64,000 nt of DNA, from assembly GCF_000738775.1 (NCBI RefSeq), contig NZ_JPOC01000007.1, positions 1 to 64,000 on the forward strand, in the 5' to 3' direction. The first letter of the stretch is position 1; each line of letters opens with the position of its first letter. The translations under genes and the position numbers were made by a program. The notes below the pieces were generated by a model, which saw only the letters and a list, made by a program, of their open reading frames with translations, ran no database searches and was not told where the DNA came from. Shown here in pieces: positions 53,356 through 61,937 of this stretch. Origin of the DNA: Prescottella defluvii. GTDB lineage: Bacteria; Actinomycetota; Actinomycetes; Mycobacteriales; Mycobacteriaceae.

Positions 53356-53747
53356 CCGAACAGGACCCCGGTACGCGCGATCGGGCGCACCGCGATCCGG
53401 ACCAGCGCCAGCGAATTGTCGTCGCCGGCAGTCCGGTTCGAGCCGATCCAGCCGCATCCGGCGCAACGATGGATGACCACCCATTCGCCGCCGTCACGCA
53501 CGCTGATCGAGATCGGGTCCATCCGTCCCCGACACGACGACGCCCGGTCACCGGGCACGTCCCGGTCCACGTGCCGACTGCACAGACAGTGCGGACAGTG
53601 GTTGCGATGGGCGGTACCGGGAGCGTGCATCGGCACGTCCAGCCCGCACCCGACGCACCGGAACGACGAACCCCGCCGCGCCGGACCGTCCCGGTGCACC
53701 GGCTTGCCGCGCTGCGGTCGTCCGGTTCCGATGTTCCTGCGTGCCAT
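53352..53747 (-). CDS. RNHCP-domain zinc-ribbon protein 1
   Basis: The 131-residue protein has two Cys-x2-Cys-like knuckles: FRCVGCGLDV and RNHCPHCLCSRH, then IHRCAGCGWIG, which define the RNHCP domain of unknown function. The N terminus is basic (RRNIGTGRPQRGKPVHRDG). It probably binds zinc. An alternative start (GTG, 53756) adds 3 residues. It is 15 bases downstream of a paralogue. Confidence 0.85.
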   Translation of the reverse strand: MARRNIGTGRPQRGKPVHRDGPARRGSSFRCVGCGLDVPMHAPGTAHRNHCPHCLCSRHVDRDVPGDRASSCRGRMDPISISVRDGGEWVVIHRCAGCGWIGSNRTAGDDNSLALVRIAVRPIARTGVLFG

Positions 53748-53762
53748 CTCGATCACCCCGCG

Positions 53763-54113
53763 CTACAACTGTGCGAGGTGCTCGAGCGGGAACGGCGGCT
53801 GCGCCAACGGTTTCACCGCGATCCGCACCAGCAACAGCTGGTTGTCGTCGCCGACAACAGGATTGGCCGACAGCGTCTCGCAACCGGTGCACCGGTGGAT
53901 CAGCATCCAGTCGCCGTCGCGAAGCACGGCGATCGCGATCGGATGGGTACGCGCGCCGCACCGCCGCTCAGCGGTCGAGCCGTGCCTGCCCGCCAGACAG
54001 TTGGGGCAGTGCGTGCGCGGGTCGGCGTCCGGCGTCGCCGAGGACACGTCGAGTCCGCAGCGTATGCAGGTGAAGGTCGAGAGATGGGAAATTGGTGTGC
54101 CTCGATGGGACAC
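53763..54113 (-). CDS. RNHCP-domain zinc-ribbon protein 2
   Basis: The 116-residue protein is a paralogue of the next gene: FTCIRCGLDVSS, RTHCPNCLAGRH, IHRCTGCETLSAN and the shared tail DDNQLLLVRIAVKPLAQPP. It starts with a GTG behind ACGGAGGAG. The pair arose by tandem duplication and has diverged widely outside the cysteine motifs. Function is unknown. Confidence 0.85.
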   Translation of the reverse strand: MSHRGTPISHLSTFTCIRCGLDVSSATPDADPRTHCPNCLAGRHGSTAERRCGARTHPIAIAVLRDGDWMLIHRCTGCETLSANPVVGDDNQLLLVRIAVKPLAQPPFPLEHLAQL

Positions 54114-54357
54114 GCGGATTCTCCTCCGTGAGATCGATTGAACGGCAGCGATTGCCGAGCATGTCGATCCCGCGAGAAGCTCACACCGGACTACAGACCC
54201 GATGTCGTCTTCGGATCACCGGCCTGAGCGGTTCACGGGAACGTGAAGGTACTCGGCGGTTGTCCGGGGCATAATTCACCACTTCCACCTGTGCAGAGAC
54301 CGGCCCTGTGCCGGATGCCGTGAACCCTAGGATCCCGTCGACGGCCGCGCAACCGGA

Positions 54358-55305
54358 TTATCGGAAGACGCGTTCGGTGACGCCGAACTGCAAGTGCGCC
54401 ATCGCCACCCGCGCATCCTCGAGCTGCGCACGATCGTGCAGCCATGTGGGTCGTCCGATCGGCTCGTCCGCCAGTCCCCGCACCGCCCACGCCGCCACGG
54501 CCGCCGTCGCGTCCGACTGCCCGCTGCCGCTCGCCCACAGCGTCGGCCCGTCGGCCGCCCGTGCCTGCACGATCCACCGATCGCTCCCCCACATCCGCGC
54601 GGGCGCCAGGCCCCGCAACACCGGGGTCCACGTCAGCGCCGCCAACCCCAGCGTCGCGACGCGCGAATCCAACCGGAGATAGGTCCGGACCGGCGCACCC
54701 AGGGATTCGGTGAGGACGTGCTGATCGGCGAAATCCGTTCGGAACGAGGGAAACGCGCGATACTCCGCGGACACCTCCGGCGGCACCGGTATCGCGCGCG
54801 CCCGGGTGTAGTTGCGGACCCGGCCACCGTCCGGATCGTCGAAGTGGGTGCCGAGCAGGCTGTAGGTCCAGGCCGCCGCGGCGGGGCCGTGATGCTCGCC
54901 CGCTCCGAGCCCGACGAGGATCTCGACGGCACCGCTGCTCGATCCGGCCGCAGCGACGGCCAGCATTCCGGTGAGCCCGGGCGCCAGACCCACCCCGAGC
55001 AACACCGGACCCTCCACGGCCTCGAGGTCCCGCGCGTACGGCGTGGTGGCCGTGATGTCGACGAACGTCGCCCCACCGCACACAGCGGCCCGCGCCACCC
55101 GCACGTCCTCGGCGCCCGACGCGTTCACCACGACGTCGACACCGCCGGCGGCGTCCTCGACCGCGGCGAGGTCGGCGAGGTCGAGCACCCGGTCGGCGCG
55201 CGCCGGATCCCTGCCGGCCGCGACCGTGTCCACGCCGGAGTCGCGCAGATACCGCACCAGCGGCGTGCCGACCGCGCCGTAGCCACCCAGAACCAGTGCC
55301 TTCAT
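54358..55305 (-). CDS. saccharopine-dehydrogenase-like NAD(P)-binding protein
   Basis: The 315-residue protein has an N-terminal Rossmann motif (KALVLGGYGAVGTPLVRYLR) and VVVNASGAEDVRVARAAV, as in saccharopine reductase-like proteins, followed by an unrecognised C-terminal part (FRTDFADQHVLTES). The reaction is unknown. It is divergent from a TetR regulator across a 73-base region filled with palindromes, so it is probably the regulator's target. GAGAGGTGG precedes the ATG. Confidence 0.8.
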   Translation of the reverse strand: MKALVLGGYGAVGTPLVRYLRDSGVDTVAAGRDPARADRVLDLADLAAVEDAAGGVDVVVNASGAEDVRVARAAVCGGATFVDITATTPYARDLEAVEGPVLLGVGLAPGLTGMLAVAAAGSSSGAVEILVGLGAGEHHGPAAAAWTYSLLGTHFDDPDGGRVRNYTRARAIPVPPEVSAEYRAFPSFRTDFADQHVLTESLGAPVRTYLRLDSRVATLGLAALTWTPVLRGLAPARMWGSDRWIVQARAADGPTLWASGSGQSDATAAVAAWAVRGLADEPIGRPTWLHDRAQLEDARVAMAHLQFGVTERVFR

Positions 55306-55333
55306 CCCTGCCACCTCTCGCCGGTCCACTCAA

Positions 55334-55378
55334 CTAGAGTTGGACTCTAGAGCGAAACTCTAGAGTTAGAGTTCGGGG
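55334..55378 (+). promoter_or_regulatory. TetR operator palindromes and leaderless promoter
   Basis: CTAGAGT-TGG-ACTCTAG (55334-55350) and the perfect palindrome AACTCTAGAGTT (55356-55367) lie side by side. TAGAGT (55367-55372) fits a -10 and ends 6 bases before the GTG at 55379, so the regulator mRNA is probably leaderless and its promoter covered by the operators. Confidence 0.65.
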
Positions 55379-55978
55379 GTGGCAACCAGTAGTCAGCAGC
55401 GTCCGGCGCGGGCGAAGATCCTCGACGCAGCGAGCGCCCTGTTCACCACCACCGGGTACGCGGCGACGACGATCAAGCAGATCGCGGCCCGCGCCTGCGT
55501 CTCCTCGCAGAGCGTGTACTTCGTCTTCGGGAACAAGCGCAGCGTCCTGTCCTCACTGCTGGACGCCTCGGTCGCCGGCGACGACGAGCCGGTGGCGACG
55601 CTCCAACGCGAATGGGTGGCCGATGCCATCGCCGCCCCCGATCCGTCCGAACAGCTGCGGATCCAGATCCACCACGCCCGGCTGATCCTCGACCGTGTCG
55701 CCGACACCCTGCTCGCGGTCCGCGCGGCCGCCGCGGCCGACGCCGAGGTCGCCGAACTGTGGCGTACCAATCTCGACCAGCGGCGCACCGTCCAGCAACA
55801 TCTCATGGAGGCGCTCGCCGGCAAGGCCGACGGCGTCGACACCGCGGCGGCCGTCGACGTGGCGCTGGCCCTGCTCAGCCCGGAGACCTACACCCAACTG
55901 GTCCGCGACGGCGACTGGTCGCCGGAACGGTACGAACAGTGGGTGCACGACACCGTCGCGGCGGCCGCGGGGATCTGA
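55379..55978 (+). CDS. TetR-family regulator
   Basis: The 199-residue protein has the TetR helix-turn-helix (ARAKILDAASALFTTTGYAA, TTIKQIAARACVSSQSVYFV) and a variable ligand domain with no recognisable effector. It is divergent from the NAD(P)-binding protein gene, and palindromes over both promoters suggest it represses itself and that gene. Confidence 0.92.
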   Translation: MATSSQQRPARAKILDAASALFTTTGYAATTIKQIAARACVSSQSVYFVFGNKRSVLSSLLDASVAGDDEPVATLQREWVADAIAAPDPSEQLRIQIHHARLILDRVADTLLAVRAAAAADAEVAELWRTNLDQRRTVQQHLMEALAGKADGVDTAAAVDVALALLSPETYTQLVRDGDWSPERYEQWVHDTVAAAAGI

Positions 55979-56011
55979 TCGAAATCGCACCGGGCGAGCT
56001 AGTCTCGGGCG

Positions 56012-56245
56012 ATGACCACCCAGAAGTCCGATTCGATCCTGAACCGCGTGTCGCCGACCCAGTGGGGCGCGCTCGCGCTCGCGGTGCTCGCGATCATCTT
56101 CGTGGCCCAGAACCGGCAGAGCGTGTCGATCTCGCTGTTCTTCGTCTCGGTGACGTCGCCGCTGTGGTTGACGCTCCTCGTGATCTTCGCGGTCGGGTGG
56201 CTCGTGGGGATGCTGACCACGCGGCGTCGCAAGCAGGCCAAGTAG
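56012..56245 (+). CDS. LapA-domain small membrane protein
   Basis: The 77-residue protein has two membrane helices (QWGALALAVLAIIFVAQN; PLWLTLLVIFAVGWLVGML) with the LapA/DUF1049 spacing between them (RQSVSISLFFVS) and a basic tail RRRKQAK. Its function in actinobacteria is unknown. It starts 33 bases after the TetR gene. Confidence 0.88.
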   Translation: MTTQKSDSILNRVSPTQWGALALAVLAIIFVAQNRQSVSISLFFVSVTSPLWLTLLVIFAVGWLVGMLTTRRRKQAK

Positions 56246-56254
56246 ACCCGTTCT

Positions 56255-56851
56255 CTAGCGGGTGACGCGGACGCCGTCCAGCACCAGCCCGACCAGGTAC
56301 TCGACGAGATCGTCCTCGCTCCACGACGGCCGCGCGAGGATCAGCATCGTCACCGCCCCGCGCAGCGTGTCGAGCACCGCACCGCCGTCCGCATCGGCCC
56401 GTATCTCACCGGAATCGATTGCGCGACGGAACACCTCGACATACCGGGCGCGTACCGGCTCGATGAACCGGCGTTCGGCGGCCTCCTGCAGCGCCGGGTC
56501 GGCCACCATGTCCCCGACGAGTCCGGGCAGCCCGCGCCGGTACACGGGTAGAGCGTGCAACGCCACCATGTCCCGCACCATCGCGGTGAACGTCTCCGCG
56601 AACGTCGCGTCGTCGGGAACCGCCTGCGCCGAAACGGGTTCGGCGCGGAACAGCACCTCCTGCACCAGTGCGGCCTTGGAGCCCCACCACTGGTAGAGCA
56701 GGGGACGTCCGACACCGGCCCGTCGGGCCACCGCCGCGAGGGTGAGCGGCTCGTAGCCGTCCTCGATCAGCAACTCGGTGGCGGCCGCGAGCACCGCGCG
56801 ATGCCGCTCGCGGTCGCGGGGACGCCCCCGCCCCACGCCTGTCTCGCCCAC
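56255..56851 (-). CDS. TetR-family regulator
   Basis: The protein (198 residues from a GTG at 56851) has the TetR helix-turn-helix (RAVLAAATELLIEDGYEPLT, LAAVARRAGVGRPLLYQWWG). The GTG has ACGGAGGAG 6 bases upstream; a TTG at 56881 is a poorer choice. It is divergent from the enoyl-CoA hydratase operon and likely controls it through the palindrome at 56888. Confidence 0.9.
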   Translation of the reverse strand: MGETGVGRGRPRDRERHRAVLAAATELLIEDGYEPLTLAAVARRAGVGRPLLYQWWGSKAALVQEVLFRAEPVSAQAVPDDATFAETFTAMVRDMVALHALPVYRRGLPGLVGDMVADPALQEAAERRFIEPVRARYVEVFRRAIDSGEIRADADGGAVLDTLRGAVTMLILARPSWSEDDLVEYLVGLVLDGVRVTR

Positions 56852-56887
56852 TCGACACTCCTCCGTCGGATCCACTGACAAATTATC

Positions 56888-56900
56888 TTACGTCGTGTAA
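56888..56900. promoter_or_regulatory. candidate TetR operator
   Basis: TTAC-GTCGT-GTAA lies in an A+T-rich patch between the divergent TetR and enoyl-CoA hydratase genes. Confidence 0.4.
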
Positions 56901-56949
56901 TGGTAATGGTCGGACATTTCGCATCCGGTCCGAACGAAGCGGAGCCCGA

Positions 56950-57768
56950 ATGACTTTGATCGCTGTTTCCCGGCCCAGCCCTGCCGTCACCGTCCTCACC
57001 CTCAACCGCCCCGACCGTCTCAACGCGCTCAGCTACGCCCTCGTCGAGGAACTGCACGGCGCGCTGGGCGCGCTCGAGTACGACAACATGTGCCGCGTCG
57101 TGGTCCTCACCGGGGCGGGACGCGGATTCAGCGCCGGCCTGGACCTCAAGGACACGGCCCACGTGGCACCCACCGCCGCCGGCCTCACCGGACCAGCGGC
57201 CGGGATGCGGACCCAGGAGTACATCGCCTCGCTGGTCCCCCGTCTGCAACGGCTCCCCCAGACGGTGATCGCGGCGATCAACGGGCCGGCGTTCGGTGGC
57301 GGCCTGGCGCTCGCCGCGGCATGCGACCTGCGGATCGCAGGAACGTCGGCGCGCTTCGGGGTGCAGTTCGTCAAGGTCGGCGTCTCGGGCTGCGACATCG
57401 GCATCAGCTACACGCTGCCGCAACTGATCGGCGCGGGCCGCGCCACCGAACTGATCACCACTGCAAGAGAGTTCGACGCCACCGAGGCCGAGCGCATCGG
57501 GTTCGTCACCCACATCGCCCCCGACGACGAACTACTCGACGCGGCCCTCGAGCTCGCGCGGACGCTGTGCAACCACAGTCCGTTCGCCCTGTCCATGACC
57601 AAGCAGGTCCTCACCGCGAACGCCTCGGCGGGCAGCGTCGACGCCGCGATCGCCCTCGAGAACCGAACCCAGATCCTGGCCGGCACCGGCGGCGAGTTCG
57701 CCGAGGCCGCAGCCGCATTCATCGAACGCCGACAGCCCGCCTGGGTGGACACAGGAGACCGACCGTGA
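56950..57768 (+). CDS. enoyl-CoA hydratase/isomerase family protein
   Basis: The 272-residue protein is a crotonase-fold enzyme: TLNRPDRLNALSYALVEEL, AGRGFSAGLDLKD (oxyanion hole) and AINGPAFGGGLALAAACDLRI; the usual second catalytic acid region reads FVKVGVSGCDIGISYTLP. It belongs to the acyl-CoA degradation type. It forms an operon with the next SDR (GTGA overlap). Substrate is unknown. Confidence 0.9.
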   Translation: MTLIAVSRPSPAVTVLTLNRPDRLNALSYALVEELHGALGALEYDNMCRVVVLTGAGRGFSAGLDLKDTAHVAPTAAGLTGPAAGMRTQEYIASLVPRLQRLPQTVIAAINGPAFGGGLALAAACDLRIAGTSARFGVQFVKVGVSGCDIGISYTLPQLIGAGRATELITTAREFDATEAERIGFVTHIAPDDELLDAALELARTLCNHSPFALSMTKQVLTANASAGSVDAAIALENRTQILAGTGGEFAEAAAAFIERRQPAWVDTGDRP

Positions 57769-58535
57769 ATCGCGACAAGCTCGACCGACTCTTCGACCTC
57801 ACCGGCCGCACCGCCGTCGTCACCGGCGGCACCCGCGGTATCGGGCTCGCCCTCGCCGAGGCCTACGTGGCCGCGGGCGCGAACGTCGTGGTGGCCAGCC
57901 GCAAGGCGGAGGCATGCACGAGGACCGAGCAGCACCTGAAGAACATGGGCGGCAACGCACTCGGGGTACCCACCCATCTCGGCGAACTCGACGACCTCAC
58001 CACGCTGGTCGACCGTTCGGTGGACACCTTCGGGGGCATCGACATCCTCGTCAACGCGGCCGCGAACCCGCTCACGCAGCCGCTGGGCGCGTTCACGCCC
58101 GACGCGTGGAGCAAGTCCTACGACGTCAACCTGCGCGGCCCGGTGTTCCTCACCCAGGCCGCGCTGCCGCACCTCGAGGCCAGCCCGCACGCGGCGGTCC
58201 TCAACATGATCTCGGTGGGCGCGTTCATGTTCTCGCCGGGGGTCGCGATGTATGCGGGCGCCAAGAGCGCCCTGCTGTCGTTCACCCGGTCCATGGCGGC
58301 GGACTTCGCACCCCGCGGCATCCGGGTCAACGCACTCGCCCCCGGATCCGTCGACACCGACATGGTCCGCAACAATTCGCCCGAGGCCATCGAGGCGATG
58401 CGCACCGTATCGCTGCAGAAGCGGATCGCCGATCCCGACGAGATGGTCGGCCCCGCACTGCTCCTCACGTCCGACGCGGGCAGCTACATCACCGGTCAGG
58501 TCCTCATCGCGGACGGCGGAACCGTCGCGCACTGA
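57765..58535 (+). CDS. SDR-family oxidoreductase
   Basis: The 256-residue protein has GGTRGIGLALAEAYVAAG, NAAANP, the serine in NMISVGAFM and Tyr-x3-Lys in YAGAKSALLSF, with a normal C terminus (QVLIADGGTVAH). It starts with a GTG overlapping the hydratase stop and probably oxidises a hydroxyacyl or hydroxy-sterol product of the same pathway. Confidence 0.92.
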   Translation: MNRDKLDRLFDLTGRTAVVTGGTRGIGLALAEAYVAAGANVVVASRKAEACTRTEQHLKNMGGNALGVPTHLGELDDLTTLVDRSVDTFGGIDILVNAAANPLTQPLGAFTPDAWSKSYDVNLRGPVFLTQAALPHLEASPHAAVLNMISVGAFMFSPGVAMYAGAKSALLSFTRSMAADFAPRGIRVNALAPGSVDTDMVRNNSPEAIEAMRTVSLQKRIADPDEMVGPALLLTSDAGSYITGQVLIADGGTVAH

Positions 58536-58649
58536 CCCCGAGTGTGACCCGGCCCACTGAGCGAGAGACGCACTTCCCATCGCCGTCCGGACGCGGGATG
58601 GTCTGCCCCGAGCCGGACAGTCCGGTTCGAGGTAGTTCTCGGAGGACGC

Positions 58650-59438
58650 ATGGCACGACTCGACGGCAAGATCGCGATCATCACCGGCGCGGCGCAGGGC
58701 ATGGGCGCCGCGACGGCCCGCCTCTTCGTCGCGGAGGGCGCCCGCGTCGCGCTCGGCGACGTGCTCGAGGACAAGGGCCGCGCGCTGGCCGAGGAACTGG
58801 GCGACGCCGCCTTCTTCGCGCCCCTCGACGTGAGCAGCGAGGCATCGTGGACCGCGTTCGCCGACCGGACGGTCGAGCGGTTCGGCGGGCTGGACATTCT
58901 GGTCAACAACGCCGGCGTCATGCACTGGTCACCGATCGAGGATCTCGACGTCGCGCGGACCGAACGCCTGCTCGACATCAACGTGCTCGGAAACCTGCTG
59001 GGCGCCAAGACCGTCGTGCCGACGATGAAGCGAGCCGGTCGCGGCGTCATCGTCAACATCTCGTCGGTGGACGGGCTACGCGGGGTCAACGGCCTCGCCG
59101 CCTACACCGCCAGCAAGTGGGCGGTCCGCGGCCTGACCAAGGCACTCGCGTACGAACTCGGCCCGGCCGGCATCCGGGTGTGCTCGGTGCACCCGGGCGG
59201 GGTGGACACCACGCTCGGCAACCCCGGCGGCCTCAGCGGCGACGACCTGCAGAGCAAGTACACCGGCGTGCCGCTGCAGCGCATCGGCGAGTCCGAGGAC
59301 ATCGCGCGGGCCACACTGTTCGTCGCGAGCGACGAGGCGTCGTACATCTCGGGCGCCGAACTGGCCGTCGACGGCGGTTGGTCGGCCGGCACCTACTACC
59401 CGGGCCTTCCGGGCACCCCGGCGGCACTGCTCTCCTGA
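58650..59438 (+). CDS. SDR oxidoreductase, 3-alpha/20-beta-hydroxysteroid dehydrogenase-like
   Basis: The 262-residue protein has ITGAAQGMGAATARLFVAEG, NNAGVMHW, the serine in NISSVDGLRG and Tyr-x3-Lys in YTASKWAVRG. The sequence style is that of mycobacterial FabG3, a steroid dehydrogenase. GGAGG lies upstream of the ATG. kshA nearby supports a steroid link, without proof. Confidence 0.88.
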   Translation: MARLDGKIAIITGAAQGMGAATARLFVAEGARVALGDVLEDKGRALAEELGDAAFFAPLDVSSEASWTAFADRTVERFGGLDILVNNAGVMHWSPIEDLDVARTERLLDINVLGNLLGAKTVVPTMKRAGRGVIVNISSVDGLRGVNGLAAYTASKWAVRGLTKALAYELGPAGIRVCSVHPGGVDTTLGNPGGLSGDDLQSKYTGVPLQRIGESEDIARATLFVASDEASYISGAELAVDGGWSAGTYYPGLPGTPAALLS

Positions 59439-59545
59439 CCCATCGGGCATCTCGGACCGATCGGGCCGTGCGCTGGTGGTCGTCACCGAGGACTCGTAGC
59501 GTGGGACCGGAGACGACCACCGCAGGACCGACGGAGGAGTTCATC

Positions 59546-60238
59546 GTGGCCGACAAGAGGATCCTGATCATCGTCACCAGCGTCGGAGAGTACGAGAAGG
59601 TCGGGTACCGCACCGGCCTGTGGCTCGGTGAACTGACACATTTCTGGGACTACGCGCAACGCGCCGGCGCAACGCTGACGATCGCGAGCATCGCCGGTGG
59701 TGCGGTCCCTCTCGACCCGGAGAGCCTGTCCCACGACGTGCTGGCCGACGGTGGTACCGGAAGTCGTTACGCCGACCGAAAGTTCATGGATCTGCTGGAC
59801 GACACGGTCTCGGTCGCCGACGTCTCGGCCGCCGACTTCGACGCCATCTACCTCACCGGCGGCCACGGCGTCATGTTCGACTTCCCGGACAGCCCCGACC
59901 TCGGACGGCTGCTGCGCGAGTTCCACGAGGGCGGCAAGATCGTCTCGGCAGTCTGCCACGGTCCCGCGGGGCTGCTCGGCGCGAAGCTGAGCAGCGGCGA
60001 ATACCTCATCGCCGGACGGAATGTCACCGGATTCTCCTGGCCGGAGGAGGAGCTCGCCCAGCGCGCCGACGCCGTCCCGTTCAGCCTGCAGGAGAAGCTC
60101 GAGGACCGCGGGGCGGTCTACTCGTTCACCGCCCAACCGTTCGCACCGCATGTGGTCGAGGACGGCCTGCTGGTGACCGGCCAGAATCCGGGGAGCGCCC
60201 GGCCCGTGGCCGAGGCGGTGCTCCGACTGCTCGGCTGA
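59546..60238 (+). CDS. DJ-1/PfpI-family protein
   Basis: The 230-residue protein has the class I glutamine amidotransferase-like fold with the nucleophile elbow AVCHGPAGLLG, and the upstream segments GYRTGLWLGELTHF and YLTGGHGVMFDF that mark the Hsp31-like branch. Such proteins act as glyoxalases or chaperones. It starts with a GTG behind GGAGGAG. No operon partner is close. Confidence 0.9.
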   Translation: MADKRILIIVTSVGEYEKVGYRTGLWLGELTHFWDYAQRAGATLTIASIAGGAVPLDPESLSHDVLADGGTGSRYADRKFMDLLDDTVSVADVSAADFDAIYLTGGHGVMFDFPDSPDLGRLLREFHEGGKIVSAVCHGPAGLLGAKLSSGEYLIAGRNVTGFSWPEEELAQRADAVPFSLQEKLEDRGAVYSFTAQPFAPHVVEDGLLVTGQNPGSARPVAEAVLRLLG

Positions 60239-60519
60239 GGTCAGCCGGTCCGGCGGCATCGCGAGCCGCCGCCGGTGGTGCGGGGTCGTCGCCGAACCGC
60301 CCCCTGTAGCACTTGTGGCCGATCGGTCCATCCCGATCGCCTTCATCCGGACCACCACGTCCCCGGCACAAGTTGCCGGGATGTCCCGATCGACCACCTC
60401 GAGGACCTCAGGTCCTCCGTTGCGTTCGCCACCACGGTCTTCGCACCACCGAAGACCGTGGCCGGGCGACGCGCTATTCCCCTCGCCGCGTAGCTGTTAC
60501 GCGTTTCAAACTGCGGAAA
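60239..60519. terminator. convergent intergenic region with several hairpins
   Basis: The 281-base gap between convergent genes has three inverted repeats. The best is CCACGGTCTTCG/CGAAGACCGTGG (60432-60461, 12-bp perfect stem, 6-base loop); others are CCCGGCA/TGCCGGG and GAGGACCT/AGGTCCTC. They should end transcription from both sides. No gene is seen. Confidence 0.65.
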
Positions 60520-61674
60520 CTAGTTCGATGCGGCGGCCGCGGCGGTGCGCCGCTCGATGTTCTCGGCCACCTCGCGACGCCACGCGGCGACGGGCTTGGT
60601 GGTGTCCATCTCGAACTCGAACCGGCTGGTCATGTCCGGGGTGACGTCGGCGACGTCCACGTAGAACTGCTCGTACCAGCGGCGCAGCTGGTAGACCGGG
60701 CCGTCCTCCTCGCACAGCAACGGGTTCTCGATGCGGGTCTTGTTCTTCCAGATCGCGACGTCCTGCTCGAATCCGAGCGTGATGTACGACGCCATCGTGG
60801 TCGCCAAGGCCTGCGCCTCCTCACCGCGGATCGAGCCGGTCTGCTTGACCTTGATCCCGTACATGAGGACGAACTTGTCCGGCGCGATCGGATAGTGGCA
60901 ATTGATCAGGATCGAATCGATGTCGAAATCCGGGTAGTGATAGGTCAACTCGTCGATCATGAAGGAAGGCCCGTAGTACGCCGCGACGGAACTGTTGCCC
61001 GTCGACGACGGCTCGCCGTTCGCGCGCGGTCGCGCCATGTCCTCGCGGCCGACGCCCTCGTAGTACTGGGTCGCGACGTGGCCCTCGAAGATGTTCTTGA
61101 ACTTGATGGGGAAACCGAAGTGCACGTAGAAGAAGTGCGCCATGTCGACCACGTTGTCGATGATCTCTCGACAGTTGGTGTCGATGGTGATCTCCTTCCA
61201 CACCCAGTCGGTCCACTCCTCGCCGGGTGCGGTCATCTCGGGGATCGTCACCCCGGCCGGCGGCGGATTGCCCTCGGGGTCGTGCCAGACGAACACCAAC
61301 CCGTCCTTGACCATCGTGGTCCACGCCCGGGTCCTCGCGAGCGGCGGCACCCGGCGGGCATACGGGATGTCGGTGCACTTGCCCTTGCCGTTCCACCGCC
61401 AGTCGTGGAACGGGCACGCCACCGAGTCGCCCTTGACCTCGCCCTGGCTCAGGTCGCCACCCATGTGGCGGCAATACGCGTCGAGTACCTGCAGTTCGCC
61501 CTGGCTGTCGGCGAAGACCACCAACTTGGTGCCGAACGCGTGCACCGGGTGCGGCTTGCCGTCGCTCAGATCCCGTGCAAGTCCGACGCAATGCCAGCCC
61601 CGCGCGAACCTCGTCGGCGACTCGCCGGCATCGATCATCCGTACTTCTTCGCTATCCGTCTCCATCGCCGTCAT
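60520..61674 (-). CDS. kshA: 3-ketosteroid 9-alpha-monooxygenase, oxygenase component
   Basis: The 384-residue protein is a Rieske non-heme iron oxygenase of the KshA type, which hydroxylates C9 of 3-ketosteroids, a step of steroid-ring opening. Rieske ligands are Cys68, His70, Cys87 and His90 (YCRHMGG; CPFHDWRW); mononuclear iron ligands are His180 and His185 (DNVVDMAHFFYVH), with the third acid near residue 303. Rhodococci often carry several kshA copies. The reductase KshB is not here. Confidence 0.95.
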   Translation of the reverse strand: MTAMETDSEEVRMIDAGESPTRFARGWHCVGLARDLSDGKPHPVHAFGTKLVVFADSQGELQVLDAYCRHMGGDLSQGEVKGDSVACPFHDWRWNGKGKCTDIPYARRVPPLARTRAWTTMVKDGLVFVWHDPEGNPPPAGVTIPEMTAPGEEWTDWVWKEITIDTNCREIIDNVVDMAHFFYVHFGFPIKFKNIFEGHVATQYYEGVGREDMARPRANGEPSSTGNSSVAAYYGPSFMIDELTYHYPDFDIDSILINCHYPIAPDKFVLMYGIKVKQTGSIRGEEAQALATTMASYITLGFEQDVAIWKNKTRIENPLLCEEDGPVYQLRRWYEQFYVDVADVTPDMTSRFEFEMDTTKPVAAWRREVAENIERRTAAAAASN

Positions 61675-61707
61675 GTCTGCTCCCCGAATCCCTTTCAGTG
61701 AAATTGT

Positions 61708-61719
61708 TCGATCGTTCGA
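61708..61719. promoter_or_regulatory. imperfect palindrome upstream of kshA
   Basis: TCGATCGTTCGA (two mismatched centre positions) lies 34-45 bases before the kshA ATG. It does not match the TNNAACNNGTTNNA pattern of KstR sites, so a different regulator is possible. Confidence 0.25.
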
Positions 61720-61937
61720 CCAAACAGCTGGGCAATCGTGTGTTCTCGTTCACAATCCGACACCTGTCCGGTGACAGTGACACGGATCTCACTCAACGGG
61801 ACCGAATCGGACCGTTTGTCCCCAATCGGTGACCAAAGTCCATACGAATCCGGCGATTGAACGCCCGCCCCGACCAGCATCGGGGCATCGTGGAGGAAGC
61901 ACTGGGTACGCGATCCACGACCCGGAAGGATCCGACG

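Noticed and set aside
60313-61701. Long plus-strand frame opposite kshA
   Set aside because: Pure antisense of the KshA gene, whose iron ligands are all present on the other strand.
61675-61937. KstR operator for kshA
   Set aside because: No match to TNNAACNNGTTNNA was found between kshA and the divergent hydrolase; only an unrelated imperfect palindrome at 61708.
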